A stretch of DNA of 64,000 bases, from positions 1-64,000 of the forward strand of contig CAYTWB010000008.1 of assembly GCA_964441945.1 (NCBI GenBank), read 5' to 3'. The notes beneath the pieces were generated by a model, which worked only from the letters and a program-made list of their open reading frames with translations, was not told where the DNA came from and did no database searches. A program made the translations under genes and the position numbers. This DNA is from JADGQM01 sp964441945. GTDB taxonomy: Bacteria > Desulfobacterota > Syntrophobacteria > Syntrophobacterales > Syntrophobacteraceae. Shown piece by piece: positions 15,523-23,499 of the stretch (within the stretch, counting starts at the first letter, position 1; each line of letters begins with the position of its first letter).

Positions 15523-16884
15523 TTATGGTTTGGGAAAGCCTGCGATGGACTTCAAGGCCCGTTGAATCTCTTCTTCGGGAAGTTGATATGGAGTGAGCTT
15601 TCCCGAGAAGAATCCGTCGTAGGCTGCCATGTCCACCAGCCCATGACCGCTCCAGCAGAAGAGAATGACCTTTTCCTTGCCTTCCTCTCTTGCCTGCTGG
15701 GCTTCCTGGATGACTGCGGCGATCACGTGATTGGTTTCCGGAGCAGGAATGAAGCCTTCCGATCGGGCCCAGTCGACTCCGGCCGTAAAGGTTTCAACCT
15801 GGTCGAATGCCTTTGCTTGAACGAGCTCCTCCTTGACCAGATGGCTGACAATGGGTGCCATGCCATGATACCTCAGACCACCGGCATGGATGGGTGCCGG
15901 CACAAAATCGTGACCGAGAGTAAACATGGCCAGGAGCGGCGTCGACATGGCAATATCGCCAAAGTCGTAGGCAAAGGGGCCTCTCGTCAGGGTAGGACAT
16001 GAGGCGGGTTCGGCAGCGACAATCGAAATACTCTTGCCATGAATCTTATCCCGCACGAAGGGCAGGCTGATCCCGGCAAAATTGCTGCCGCCGCCGGCAC
16101 ATCCTAAAACAACATCCGGATAGAGGCCGATTTTTTCCATCTGCTTTTGGGCCTCGAGGCCGATGATCGTCTGGTGCAGGAGTACATGATTGAGGACACT
16201 GCCCAGCGAATAGCGCGACTGAGGATCGCCCACGGCGTCTTCTATGGCCTCACTGATGGCTATGCCAAGGCTCCCGGGGGAGTCGGGGGCCTCAGCCAGG
16301 ACCCTCCTTCCTGCCGAGGTCAAATTGCTGGGGCTGGAGATGCAATCCGCACCCCAGGTCATCATCATTAGACGACGGTACGGTTTCTGTTCGAAACTGA
16401 CTCGCACCATGAAGACCCGGCATTCCAGGCCAAACATCCGGCAAGCCATACTCAGCGCACTTCCCCACTGCCCGGCACCGGTCTCCGTTGAAAGCCGCTT
16501 GATGCCGAACTCCCTATTGTAATACGCCTGGGCAATGGCCGTGTTCGGCTTGTGCGAACCGGGCGGACTGGTTCCTTCGTTCTTGTAGTAAATCTTGACC
16601 GGCGCATCGAGAAGCTTCTCAAATTCCCTTGCCCTGCACAGCGGTGTTGGACGCCAGAGACAATACTTCTCGAGGACAGGTTCGGGAATGTCGATCCAGC
16701 GGTCGGAAGAGACCTCCTGTTCGATAAGGTTCATGGGGAAAACTGGCGCCAGGTCCTCTGGGGAGATCGGCTTCCCGGTCGCTGGATGCAAGGGTGGGCT
16801 CATCGGCCCGGGCATGTCCGCCAGAATATTGTACCACTGCCTGGGCATCTCACTCTCATCCAACAAGACTTTTATTTGTTCCAT
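15523..16884 (-). CDS. trpB: Tryptophan synthase beta chain, TrpB2 type
   Basis: PLP-dependent enzyme that condenses indole with serine to give tryptophan. The PLP lysine is in EGTSPPGSHKPNTA, the loop ETGAGQWGSALS follows, and the phosphate-binding glycines are in GCAGGGSNFAG. The N-terminal extension (GPMSPPLHPATGKPISPEDL) and the overall 453 residues identify the TrpB2 branch, which often occurs without trpA. No other trp gene is nearby. Two ATGs stand in tandem. I favour the second (16884) because AAGGAGG is only one base from the first. A terminator-like hairpin and a possible leader peptide lie just upstream. Confidence 0.9.
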   Translation of the reverse strand: MEQIKVLLDESEMPRQWYNILADMPGPMSPPLHPATGKPISPEDLAPVFPMNLIEQEVSSDRWIDIPEPVLEKYCLWRPTPLCRAREFEKLLDAPVKIYYKNEGTSPPGSHKPNTAIAQAYYNREFGIKRLSTETGAGQWGSALSMACRMFGLECRVFMVRVSFEQKPYRRLMMMTWGADCISSPSNLTSAGRRVLAEAPDSPGSLGIAISEAIEDAVGDPQSRYSLGSVLNHVLLHQTIIGLEAQKQMEKIGLYPDVVLGCAGGGSNFAGISLPFVRDKIHGKSISIVAAEPASCPTLTRGPFAYDFGDIAMSTPLLAMFTLGHDFVPAPIHAGGLRYHGMAPIVSHLVKEELVQAKAFDQVETFTAGVDWARSEGFIPAPETNHVIAAVIQEAQQAREEGKEKVILFCWSGHGLVDMAAYDGFFSGKLTPYQLPEEEIQRALKSIAGFPKP

Positions 16885-16901
16885 CATGCCTCCTTCGGGA
16901 A

Positions 16902-16940
16902 TCAAGAAAAAAGACCATGAAGACATCCCCATGGTCTCAT
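16902..16940 (-). promoter_or_regulatory. Attenuator-like leader of trpB2: short leader ORF overlapping a terminator hairpin
   Basis: On the minus strand an 8-bp stem (16912-16919 with 16930-16937) with a 10-base loop is followed by six T (16906-16911), a standard intrinsic terminator only about 20 bases before the trpB2 start. A 12-codon open frame beginning at 16940 (MRPWGCLHGLFS) runs through it and contains one Trp codon. A competing CCAT/ATGG pairing overlaps the 5' arm, and a small CTGGA/TCCAG hairpin lies just upstream. The arrangement resembles attenuation, but one Trp codon is fewer than usual. Confidence 0.45.
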
Positions 16941-17095
16941 GGTGCTGGAACTCCAGTCAAGAGTGTTTCGGCAGTTGATTAAATTGACTATATATTTCAG
17001 GTACTTTATGATTTATGAGAATCAGCCGTTCTGGAGAGGCATCAACACTTGTTCAAGATTATGCCGGCTTTGCTGCCGGGCCGGGGGGGCTTCTG

Positions 17096-18658
17096 ATGAT
17101 CTCTGAGGTTATTGCCGTCCTTGGAATTCCCATCGACAACCTGACCGTTGATGAGACGGTTGAGCGGACCTTTTCCCTGATTGATGCCTGTGGAAGGGAC
17201 AGGCGACCACGCCGGACAATCATTATCGACATCAACTTTGTCGTCAGTACTCTTACCGGGCGATTGAGTCGTACCCGCCATCTTGAATTGCTGGATATCC
17301 CGCGGCAGGCTGACCTGGTGATGGCCGGAGGAATGCCCCTGGCCATCCTGAGCAGATTGTTGGGCTCACCGCTTATGGGAGAAGGGATCAGTGGGACCGA
17401 GTTTGTGACGGGACTGGCAGAGACGGCCGCTCAGAAGGGTAAGTCGATAGGCATCCTGGGCGGACGGGAGGGTGTTGCAGAGCAAGTGGCAGGTCTGCTG
17501 CGGGAAAAGCATCCGGGTCTTCGGATCTCCGGTATCGATCTACCATTCACTCGCATCCAGGGGGAGAACACGGCTGCGGCTGACGAAACAGCCCGGTCGG
17601 TGTTTCATGAGATCAATGAAGCCAGGGTCGATATTCTGTTGGTCATCTTTGGGAATCCCGATCAGCAGATATGGCTCAACCACAACAGGCACCGGCTCAG
17701 GGTACCGGTATCCGTTGATATTGGAACGACCCTTGAGTTCATCAGGGGATCGGAGTACAGGGGGCCCGCCTGGTTTGAAGAAGCAGGCCTGGCCTGGTTG
17801 TTCCGCATCGTTCAAACCCCAGGCCGCTTGATGAAGAAGGATTTTGCGGGCTTTGTCAAACTGGGCCTGATGGTGTTGCCTGCAGTCTTCTACTACCGAT
17901 ATCGACGGCTCTGCTGTCGTCTGTTTGGCTCCAAAGGTGTACTGTCGGACTACGAAACGCAGCATAAGGTGTTGCCGGCGCTGGGTTATCTCAATGTCAT
18001 CACCTTGCCCGTCCGCCTGGATCTGGTTGCTTTGGACCACGTTTCTGAAGAAGTGGCCCGCGCGTGTGCCGGTGCATCGAACATCGCCCTGGACTTCAGC
18101 CAGGTTTACTTTGTCGACTCAACAGGGCTCGGTTTCTTGATCCGAACACTCAGGCGATTGGAAAGAGAAGGCAACGAGCTCTACCTGGTGAGGGTTTCCC
18201 CCAAGGTCCGACACTTCTTCGAGCTTAACCGTGTTTGGGATATTTTCAGGGATAGGACCTGGGGACGTGTCGATGAGGTGCTGACCCAGTTGGATGAAAA
18301 GGAGAAGACGCTACCCTTCTACTACGTCATGACCAACAAGTCCGGGCTCACCCTGCTCGACCTGTACGGTCGACTCGACGCTCAGCAGCTGACCTGCGTT
18401 GATGTGAACGGGTTGCTGAGCGCCGTCAGCGGCCGCAACTGCATCCTGAACCTTGCCCGCCTCAGCTTTGTGGATAGCGCCGGGCTGCTCTTCTTCCTGA
18501 AAATCCAGAAGAATCTGGCGAGCATGGGTAAGAAGTGCGTGCTTTGCTCACTGACAGACAACCTGCGACAGTCGTTTTCCATCACCAGGCTCGACCACTT
18601 GTTTCGTATTGCGCCGGACATCGGTTCAGCGCAGCAAATACTGGAGGAGCCGTCATGA
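17096..18658 (+). CDS. WecG/TagA/CpsF-like glycosyltransferase domain fused to two STAS domains
   Basis: A 520-residue fusion. Residues 1 to about 240 follow the WecG/TagA/CpsF fold (VLGIPIDNLTVDETVERTF, then GKSIGILGGREGVAEQVAG, GNPDQQIWLNHNR and GSEYRGPAWFEEAGLAWLFR). The motif that normally reads PDG and carries the catalytic Asp reads A77-G78-G79, and the upstream TxN is DIN, so activity is doubtful. Two STAS domains follow (about 296-401 and 407-515), each with the phosphorylatable Ser in a VDS motif (Ser342 and Ser461). The ATG at 17096 is preferred. An in-frame ATG at 17015 would add 27 low-complexity residues. The stop overlaps the next start as ATGA. Confidence 0.82.
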   Translation: MISEVIAVLGIPIDNLTVDETVERTFSLIDACGRDRRPRRTIIIDINFVVSTLTGRLSRTRHLELLDIPRQADLVMAGGMPLAILSRLLGSPLMGEGISGTEFVTGLAETAAQKGKSIGILGGREGVAEQVAGLLREKHPGLRISGIDLPFTRIQGENTAAADETARSVFHEINEARVDILLVIFGNPDQQIWLNHNRHRLRVPVSVDIGTTLEFIRGSEYRGPAWFEEAGLAWLFRIVQTPGRLMKKDFAGFVKLGLMVLPAVFYYRYRRLCCRLFGSKGVLSDYETQHKVLPALGYLNVITLPVRLDLVALDHVSEEVARACAGASNIALDFSQVYFVDSTGLGFLIRTLRRLEREGNELYLVRVSPKVRHFFELNRVWDIFRDRTWGRVDEVLTQLDEKEKTLPFYYVMTNKSGLTLLDLYGRLDAQQLTCVDVNGLLSAVSGRNCILNLARLSFVDSAGLLFFLKIQKNLASMGKKCVLCSLTDNLRQSFSITRLDHLFRIAPDIGSAQQILEEPS

Positions 18659-20169
18659 AGGCTGTGATTCTCCCTACGGCCAGGACAGAAGAGCTGGCAC
18701 CGCTGACCTCATGGTTTCCGGAGTTCTTGCTCCCTGTCGTCAACAAACCCATCGTGGAACATGTGATCGAGCTCCTGGCAAGGCATGACGTCAGAGAGAT
18801 CCTGATGATTCTCAAACACATGCCTTTCGAAACGGAAACGTACTTCGGCGATGGGTCCCGGTGGGGCGTGCACCTCTCCTATTCGCTGCTGGGCAGCTAC
18901 GATGGCATTATCGATGCCCTCAAACGCATCGAGGAATCCAGGCTGGAGGACACTTTCCTCTGTTTGCCCGGAGACGTGGTAACCGACCTGGATATTTCAG
19001 ATCTGATTCATGTCCATCAGCAGGGGCACCGGGATGACCTTTGCCTCACGCAGCCGACAGCTGCAAAGGGTCATGGCGGCATTCGACCTCCGACCGCTGA
19101 GGAGTTGCGGGAGCTTGGCGCCTGCCCTTTGATCATGACACGGAAAGCGTTCAAATCAATGGCAACGGGCGGGCAACCGAATAGAGCATCACTGCCTCCC
19201 GAGTCACCCGCGAACACGGAGGTTGGAGCGAACATCTATGCTGTACCGCACAACATGCACCGGGTCCTGTCTCCAACAGATCTTCTCACGGTCAATCGAC
19301 TGGTCCTCGAAGGTCATTTCTCCGACATCCTCATTCCTGGGAGAATGATGGAATCCGGTGTCTGGATCGGCAGGCACTGCAGGATTCATCCTTCAGCCAG
19401 GCTTGAAGCTCCGCTGGTGGTCGGCAGCCGCTGCAATATTCAGCATGGAGCCTCAGTCGGTTCGGGAAGCGTTATCGGAGAACAGGTCATCATCGATGAA
19501 GGCTCCTCTGTCCAGGGAAGCCTGATTCTGAGCCACACGTATGTGGGCGCCCACACTGAAATAAACGATTCGATCGTCAGAAAGAACTGTTTGATCCAGG
19601 TCCCCAGTTTGTTGAATGTGTACCTGGGGGATGATCTGATTCTCGGGGACCTCGAAAAGAATACGCTCACATCCAAAGTCGAACGCCTGGTCAATGTTGT
19701 GCTCGCACTGGTCCTCCTGGCCATGGCCTCCCCGGTCTTGCTGGCCCTTTCTCTTTACCACCTGGTGTTTCCGTCACGAAAGGCATTCTATGCGGAGGAA
19801 CGCTTTGGTCATTTTGATCAGGAAAACCTTGAGGGAGGATTGGTCTCGCAGCCCTTTGACCTGTATGTTTTCCGAAGCAGAAATCGCCTCCTTCGCAAAC
19901 TCCCTGGACTGCTCAATGTTGTCAAGGGGGAGCTCAACCTGGTGGGAGTCTCCCCGCTCAGCGAGGAAGAGCTGAGCCAGTTGCCGGAAGAGTGGCAGAA
20001 GATTCGATCCGGTGCGCCGCTGGGGCTGTTTCATCTCTGGGAATTGGAGAGGCGGGACGATCTCGAATGGGTGGAGAAAATGGTCATGGACAATTACTAT
20101 GCTTCAACCCGCTCGCTATGGGGAGACATGAAGGTCCTTGCCAAAGGACTTCTTACCACGGCCTTCTGA
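18655..20169 (+). CDS. Degenerate nucleotidyltransferase/left-handed helix/bacterial sugar transferase fusion
   Basis: A 504-residue three-part protein. Residues 1 to about 230 resemble sugar-nucleotidyltransferases, but the nucleotide-binding AGGxGTRL loop reads PTARTEEL (7-14) and the PKP lysine is Glu23. Residues about 235-320 look like a left-handed beta-helix of hexapeptide repeats (HCRIHPSARLEAPLVVG...). A membrane segment at about 345-370 begins a polyprenyl-phosphate sugar-transferase domain with LYVFRSR and LLNVVKGELNLVGVSP, yet the catalytic Asp-Glu of the DELPQ motif is Arg414-Lys415. Both enzyme parts therefore look inactive. It overlaps the STAS fusion by 4 bp. Confidence 0.8.
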   Translation: MKAVILPTARTEELAPLTSWFPEFLLPVVNKPIVEHVIELLARHDVREILMILKHMPFETETYFGDGSRWGVHLSYSLLGSYDGIIDALKRIEESRLEDTFLCLPGDVVTDLDISDLIHVHQQGHRDDLCLTQPTAAKGHGGIRPPTAEELRELGACPLIMTRKAFKSMATGGQPNRASLPPESPANTEVGANIYAVPHNMHRVLSPTDLLTVNRLVLEGHFSDILIPGRMMESGVWIGRHCRIHPSARLEAPLVVGSRCNIQHGASVGSGSVIGEQVIIDEGSSVQGSLILSHTYVGAHTEINDSIVRKNCLIQVPSLLNVYLGDDLILGDLEKNTLTSKVERLVNVVLALVLLAMASPVLLALSLYHLVFPSRKAFYAEERFGHFDQENLEGGLVSQPFDLYVFRSRNRLLRKLPGLLNVVKGELNLVGVSPLSEEELSQLPEEWQKIRSGAPLGLFHLWELERRDDLEWVEKMVMDNYYASTRSLWGDMKVLAKGLLTTAF

Positions 20170-20226
20170 TGATTGGGCCGTCATCCGGCAAGTATCGGTT
20201 CACAACATTGCCTGGAAAGATATTGG

Positions 20227-21693
20227 ATGGAATCGATCATTATTCAGAATATCTTCCGGAACCTGCCCGTTGGCCTTTTGGTGATCAACCCGCAGGGAGA
20301 AATCATCCTGGCCAACGCGTCAGCATCGATGATTCTGGGCTATTCCTGCGATGCCATTCTCGGAAGGGGCTGGGCAGACATCTTTCTTGATGCGGCGGAA
20401 AACGAACTGTTCAATCAGGTCATCGTCGACGTCATATGGGAAGAGGAGCTGAATCTGCATCGTACAGTCCCCTATGCCCGCCCGAATGATGAAGTGCTGC
20501 AGCTTTCAATCACCACATCTTATATTCGCAGTCCCGATGGGCTGGTCGGGATCGTGGTGCTTCTGCACGATGTCACCGAGATCTATGCTTTGCACCTCCA
20601 GGAAAAAGCCATCCTGGAGGAGAAGAATAGACTTGAAAGGGAAAGGACTGAGGGCCTGAACAAGCTGGCCATGGCGGTGGCCCATCAGGTTCGCAACCCC
20701 ACCACGGCGATCGGGGGATTTGCCACGCTCATGCTTAAGAAATCGGCATCCGATGCCAATTCGGGCAAATACCTTCAAAACATCCTCAGTTGTACCAGGA
20801 GGCTGGAGGATGTTGTCCAGAGCGTCTACGACTACGCGTTCCTTTCTTGCATCTCCGTGCGCAGAATACCGGTACACCACATAGTTGAACGATTTCGAGA
20901 GGGGGTCCGGCAGAAGATGCTTGAACTCTCGAAGATCGCAACCCTGACCGTCCACTCCCCGGATTTTGACGTCGAGGTTGATGCGAGACTGTTCATACAG
21001 GCCTTGAAAGAGATCTCGGACAATGCGGTCGAATCCCTGACCTCCGAGCAGGGCACCATTGAAGTGAATATCTCTTACGATGAAAGCAGTGTGTTCATCA
21101 GAATTCAGGACAACGGAGCGGGGATTTCGGATGAGGATATGCCATATGTGTTCGATCCTTTCTTCACCACGAAAGCGGTGGGAGTAGGGATGGGATTGTG
21201 TCGTGCCAGGCGGATTATTGAAGAGCACCATGGAAGGGTGTCGATCGAGAGTGTCTCGGGAATCGGGACAAAGGTGCATATTCGGGTCCCTCGATCCGCT
21301 TCTTTCCCTCTGGCCATGAAGGGAGAACAGGTGATGGAGATTGTTGACCAGTTGATGGGCAATGTGATGGTCTTGAAACTGAAGGGGCGGCTGAATTCAG
21401 CCACAGCAACGAATCTGAAGGATAAGGTGAAATCCTGTGTAAGAGAGGGGCATATCTTTCTGGTAGTGGACATGGGAGATGTTGATTTCGTTGACAGCTC
21501 CGGATTGGGCAGCCTGGTGGCCAGTCTGCGCTCGGTGAACAAGCTGGGAGGGAATATCAGGATTGCGGTCCTCCAACCCCGCGTGCGGGCTGTCTTTGAA
21601 CTGATCCGACTGCACCATATCTTTGAGATATTTGACAGTGTGGATACTGCAGCGAGCGATTTTCCCCAGGCAGGGAAGGATGCCCACAAATGA
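20227..21693 (+). CDS. PAS-histidine kinase fused to a C-terminal STAS domain
   Basis: A 488-residue cytoplasmic sensor. An N-terminal PAS domain (NLPVGLLVINPQGEIILANAS) leads through a coiled segment to a HisKA region with His153 (VAHQVRNP), then an ATPase domain with N box (EISDNAVESL), G1 (DNGAGIS) and G2 (GVGMGLCRAR). After the ATPase an in-frame STAS domain begins near LMGNVMVLKLKGRLNSATA, with Ser424 in VDFVDSSGLGSL. An internal ATG with GGGAG upstream (about 21333) could also produce the STAS part alone. The ATG at 20227 is chosen after GGAAAG. The gene ends ATGA-overlapped with the RsbW-like gene. Confidence 0.85.
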   Translation: MESIIIQNIFRNLPVGLLVINPQGEIILANASASMILGYSCDAILGRGWADIFLDAAENELFNQVIVDVIWEEELNLHRTVPYARPNDEVLQLSITTSYIRSPDGLVGIVVLLHDVTEIYALHLQEKAILEEKNRLERERTEGLNKLAMAVAHQVRNPTTAIGGFATLMLKKSASDANSGKYLQNILSCTRRLEDVVQSVYDYAFLSCISVRRIPVHHIVERFREGVRQKMLELSKIATLTVHSPDFDVEVDARLFIQALKEISDNAVESLTSEQGTIEVNISYDESSVFIRIQDNGAGISDEDMPYVFDPFFTTKAVGVGMGLCRARRIIEEHHGRVSIESVSGIGTKVHIRVPRSASFPLAMKGEQVMEIVDQLMGNVMVLKLKGRLNSATATNLKDKVKSCVREGHIFLVVDMGDVDFVDSSGLGSLVASLRSVNKLGGNIRIAVLQPRVRAVFELIRLHHIFEIFDSVDTAASDFPQAGKDAHK

Positions 21694-22121
21694 CGAGAAC
21701 GTCGGTCGAACTGACCTTGCAGTTCTTGAGGAAGCTGGACTATCTTCGCCTGACGACGGCGATCTCAAGGCTGGTGTGTGAGACCGTAAAACCGGCTGAT
21801 GTGCAGGAAGGCTTTGTCAATGAGGTGGAGCTGGCGGTGAGTGAGGCCTGTACCAATGCGATTCAGCATGCAGATACAAGAGATGGCCACGGTACAGTCG
21901 TCATCAGCTTTCAGGTTTATGAGAACAGGCTGATCATCGAGGTCAAAGATCAGGGGGCCGGTTTCAATATGGAGGACGTTCCCGTTCCTGAGTTTGACGA
22001 ACACCCTGAAAGCGGCTATGGGCTTTATATTATTCGGTCGGTTATGGATGAGGTTCAGTACACAAGGGGACAATCATTCAATACGCTCACTATGAAGAAA
22101 TACTTCACCAAAGCCCCATAG
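21690..22121 (+). CDS. RsbW/SpoIIAB-like anti-sigma/serine kinase (HATPase_c_2)
   Basis: A 143-residue GHKL ATPase of the RsbW type. The N box is VELAVSEACTNAIQHA, G1 is DQGAGFN and the lid segment is SGYGLYIIRSVMDEV. Such proteins phosphorylate a Ser in STAS partners and release or capture a target when the phosphorylation state changes. The start overlaps the kinase-STAS stop (ATGA). Four STAS-type serines are encoded within 5 kb (two in the first gene, one in the kinase fusion), so it almost certainly acts on them. No sigma factor gene is nearby, which suggests that the target is not a sigma factor. Confidence 0.88.
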   Translation: MTRTSVELTLQFLRKLDYLRLTTAISRLVCETVKPADVQEGFVNEVELAVSEACTNAIQHADTRDGHGTVVISFQVYENRLIIEVKDQGAGFNMEDVPVPEFDEHPESGYGLYIIRSVMDEVQYTRGQSFNTLTMKKYFTKAP

Positions 22122-22167
22122 ATTGGCATATCTGTCAGACAAACGGCGGCAATTCATTGAGGAAGCA

Positions 22168-23364
22168 ATGAACGAACGAGTCCTGATCGTTGATGATAAT
22201 GACATCAATCGGAAGCTGCTTAACGCCACCCTGGTTAAAGCAGGGCACCTTGTTGCTGAAGCGGCTGACGGCGAACAAGCCCTCGAAATGGCCTTCCAGT
22301 TCATGCCCGATCTCATTCTCCTCGATGTGATGATGCCTAAGATGGACGGTTTTGAAACCTGCAGGGTCCTCAAAGAGGACCATCGAACCCGAGACATTCC
22401 TGTCATCTTTCTTTCGGCGAAGTCAGGTGCCGAAGACAAAATTCGGGGTTTGGATGTTGGAGGTGTGGATTACATCACCAAGCCCTTTGATCGAGGAGAA
22501 GTCCTTGCCAGAGTCAGAAATCAACTGAAGATTCGAACTCTTATGCAGCAAATCCTGCGGGCCAACGAGGAGTTGACGGAAAAGCAAAAGCGCCTTGATG
22601 AAGACCTGAAGGCTGCTGCGGGTATCCAGGAGAGCCTCCTGCCGAGGCGAGGTCCCGGGGTCAAGAATATCGAATTTGCCTGGAGGTATGAGGCCTGCGA
22701 CGAGATCGGCGGAGACATCTTCAACATAGTGCGAGTCGATGAAGATAACCTGGGAATATACATGCTTGACGTGAGTGGACACGGAGTGCCGTCGGCCCTG
22801 GTTACGGTCTCCGTGCATCAGAGTCTCAGTCCTCAGTCGGGTTTCGTCGCCAAAAGACGGCTGATAGTGCCGCCATACTATGAAGTCGTGCCACCCGGAG
22901 AGGTGTTGCGCCTGCTCGATCATGAGTATCCTGTGGAACGATTTGACAAGTTTTTTACAATCGTTTACCTGCTCCTGGATTTCAAGACCGGTCTCCTGCG
23001 TTATAGTAACGCAGCGCATCCCTACCCCTTCCTGATTCGTGCCGATGGGTCTCTCGAGGTGCTGGACAAAGGAGGGACCATCATCGGTTTGGATCGCCCC
23101 GTCGCCTTCGAAGAAGAAGAAAAGCGGCTCTTCCCAGGAGATAAAGTGGTTCTTTTCACCGATGGGGTTGTTGAATGTGAAAACGACCGGGGTGAATTCT
23201 TTGGTGAAGATCGTTTGAGGTCGCTTCTTGTGAAACAGAAACACGAACCCATCGGAACCATTCTTGACGGCATTATCACTGCGCTCACTACATTCACCAA
23301 ATCGGGAAGACCCCAGGATGATATCAGCCTGCTTGGTTTTGGTTTTCATGAATGGCGAGGATAG
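22168..23364 (+). CDS. Response-regulator receiver fused to SpoIIE/RsbU-type serine phosphatase
   Basis: A 398-residue protein. The receiver (1 to about 120) has the acidic pair in LIVDDND, the phospho-acceptor Asp53 (LILLDVMMP) and the lysine in DYITKPF. A helical linker (RANEELTEKQKRLDEDL) joins a PPM phosphatase domain with metal-binding aspartates in EIGGDIFNI, LDVSGHGVPSALV, FTDGVVE and RPQDDISLL. It should dephosphorylate STAS serines and be switched by the upstream histidine kinase. The start at 22168 is preceded by GAGGAA. A longer TTG start at 22123 is less likely. It closes the partner-switching operon. Confidence 0.88.
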   Translation: MNERVLIVDDNDINRKLLNATLVKAGHLVAEAADGEQALEMAFQFMPDLILLDVMMPKMDGFETCRVLKEDHRTRDIPVIFLSAKSGAEDKIRGLDVGGVDYITKPFDRGEVLARVRNQLKIRTLMQQILRANEELTEKQKRLDEDLKAAAGIQESLLPRRGPGVKNIEFAWRYEACDEIGGDIFNIVRVDEDNLGIYMLDVSGHGVPSALVTVSVHQSLSPQSGFVAKRRLIVPPYYEVVPPGEVLRLLDHEYPVERFDKFFTIVYLLLDFKTGLLRYSNAAHPYPFLIRADGSLEVLDKGGTIIGLDRPVAFEEEEKRLFPGDKVVLFTDGVVECENDRGEFFGEDRLRSLLVKQKHEPIGTILDGIITALTTFTKSGRPQDDISLLGFGFHEWRG

Positions 23365-23499
23365 GCGGGGAGAAACCCAATGGACCTGAATAACCGGTCG
23401 GAGTGGAGTAAGGGGGGCTTGAATGATTGGTGCTCGGAAGCCGTGATTGCTGCAAGGACCTTCTCCAATAACGCATCAAGAGTGGGCTGAGAGAATCCC

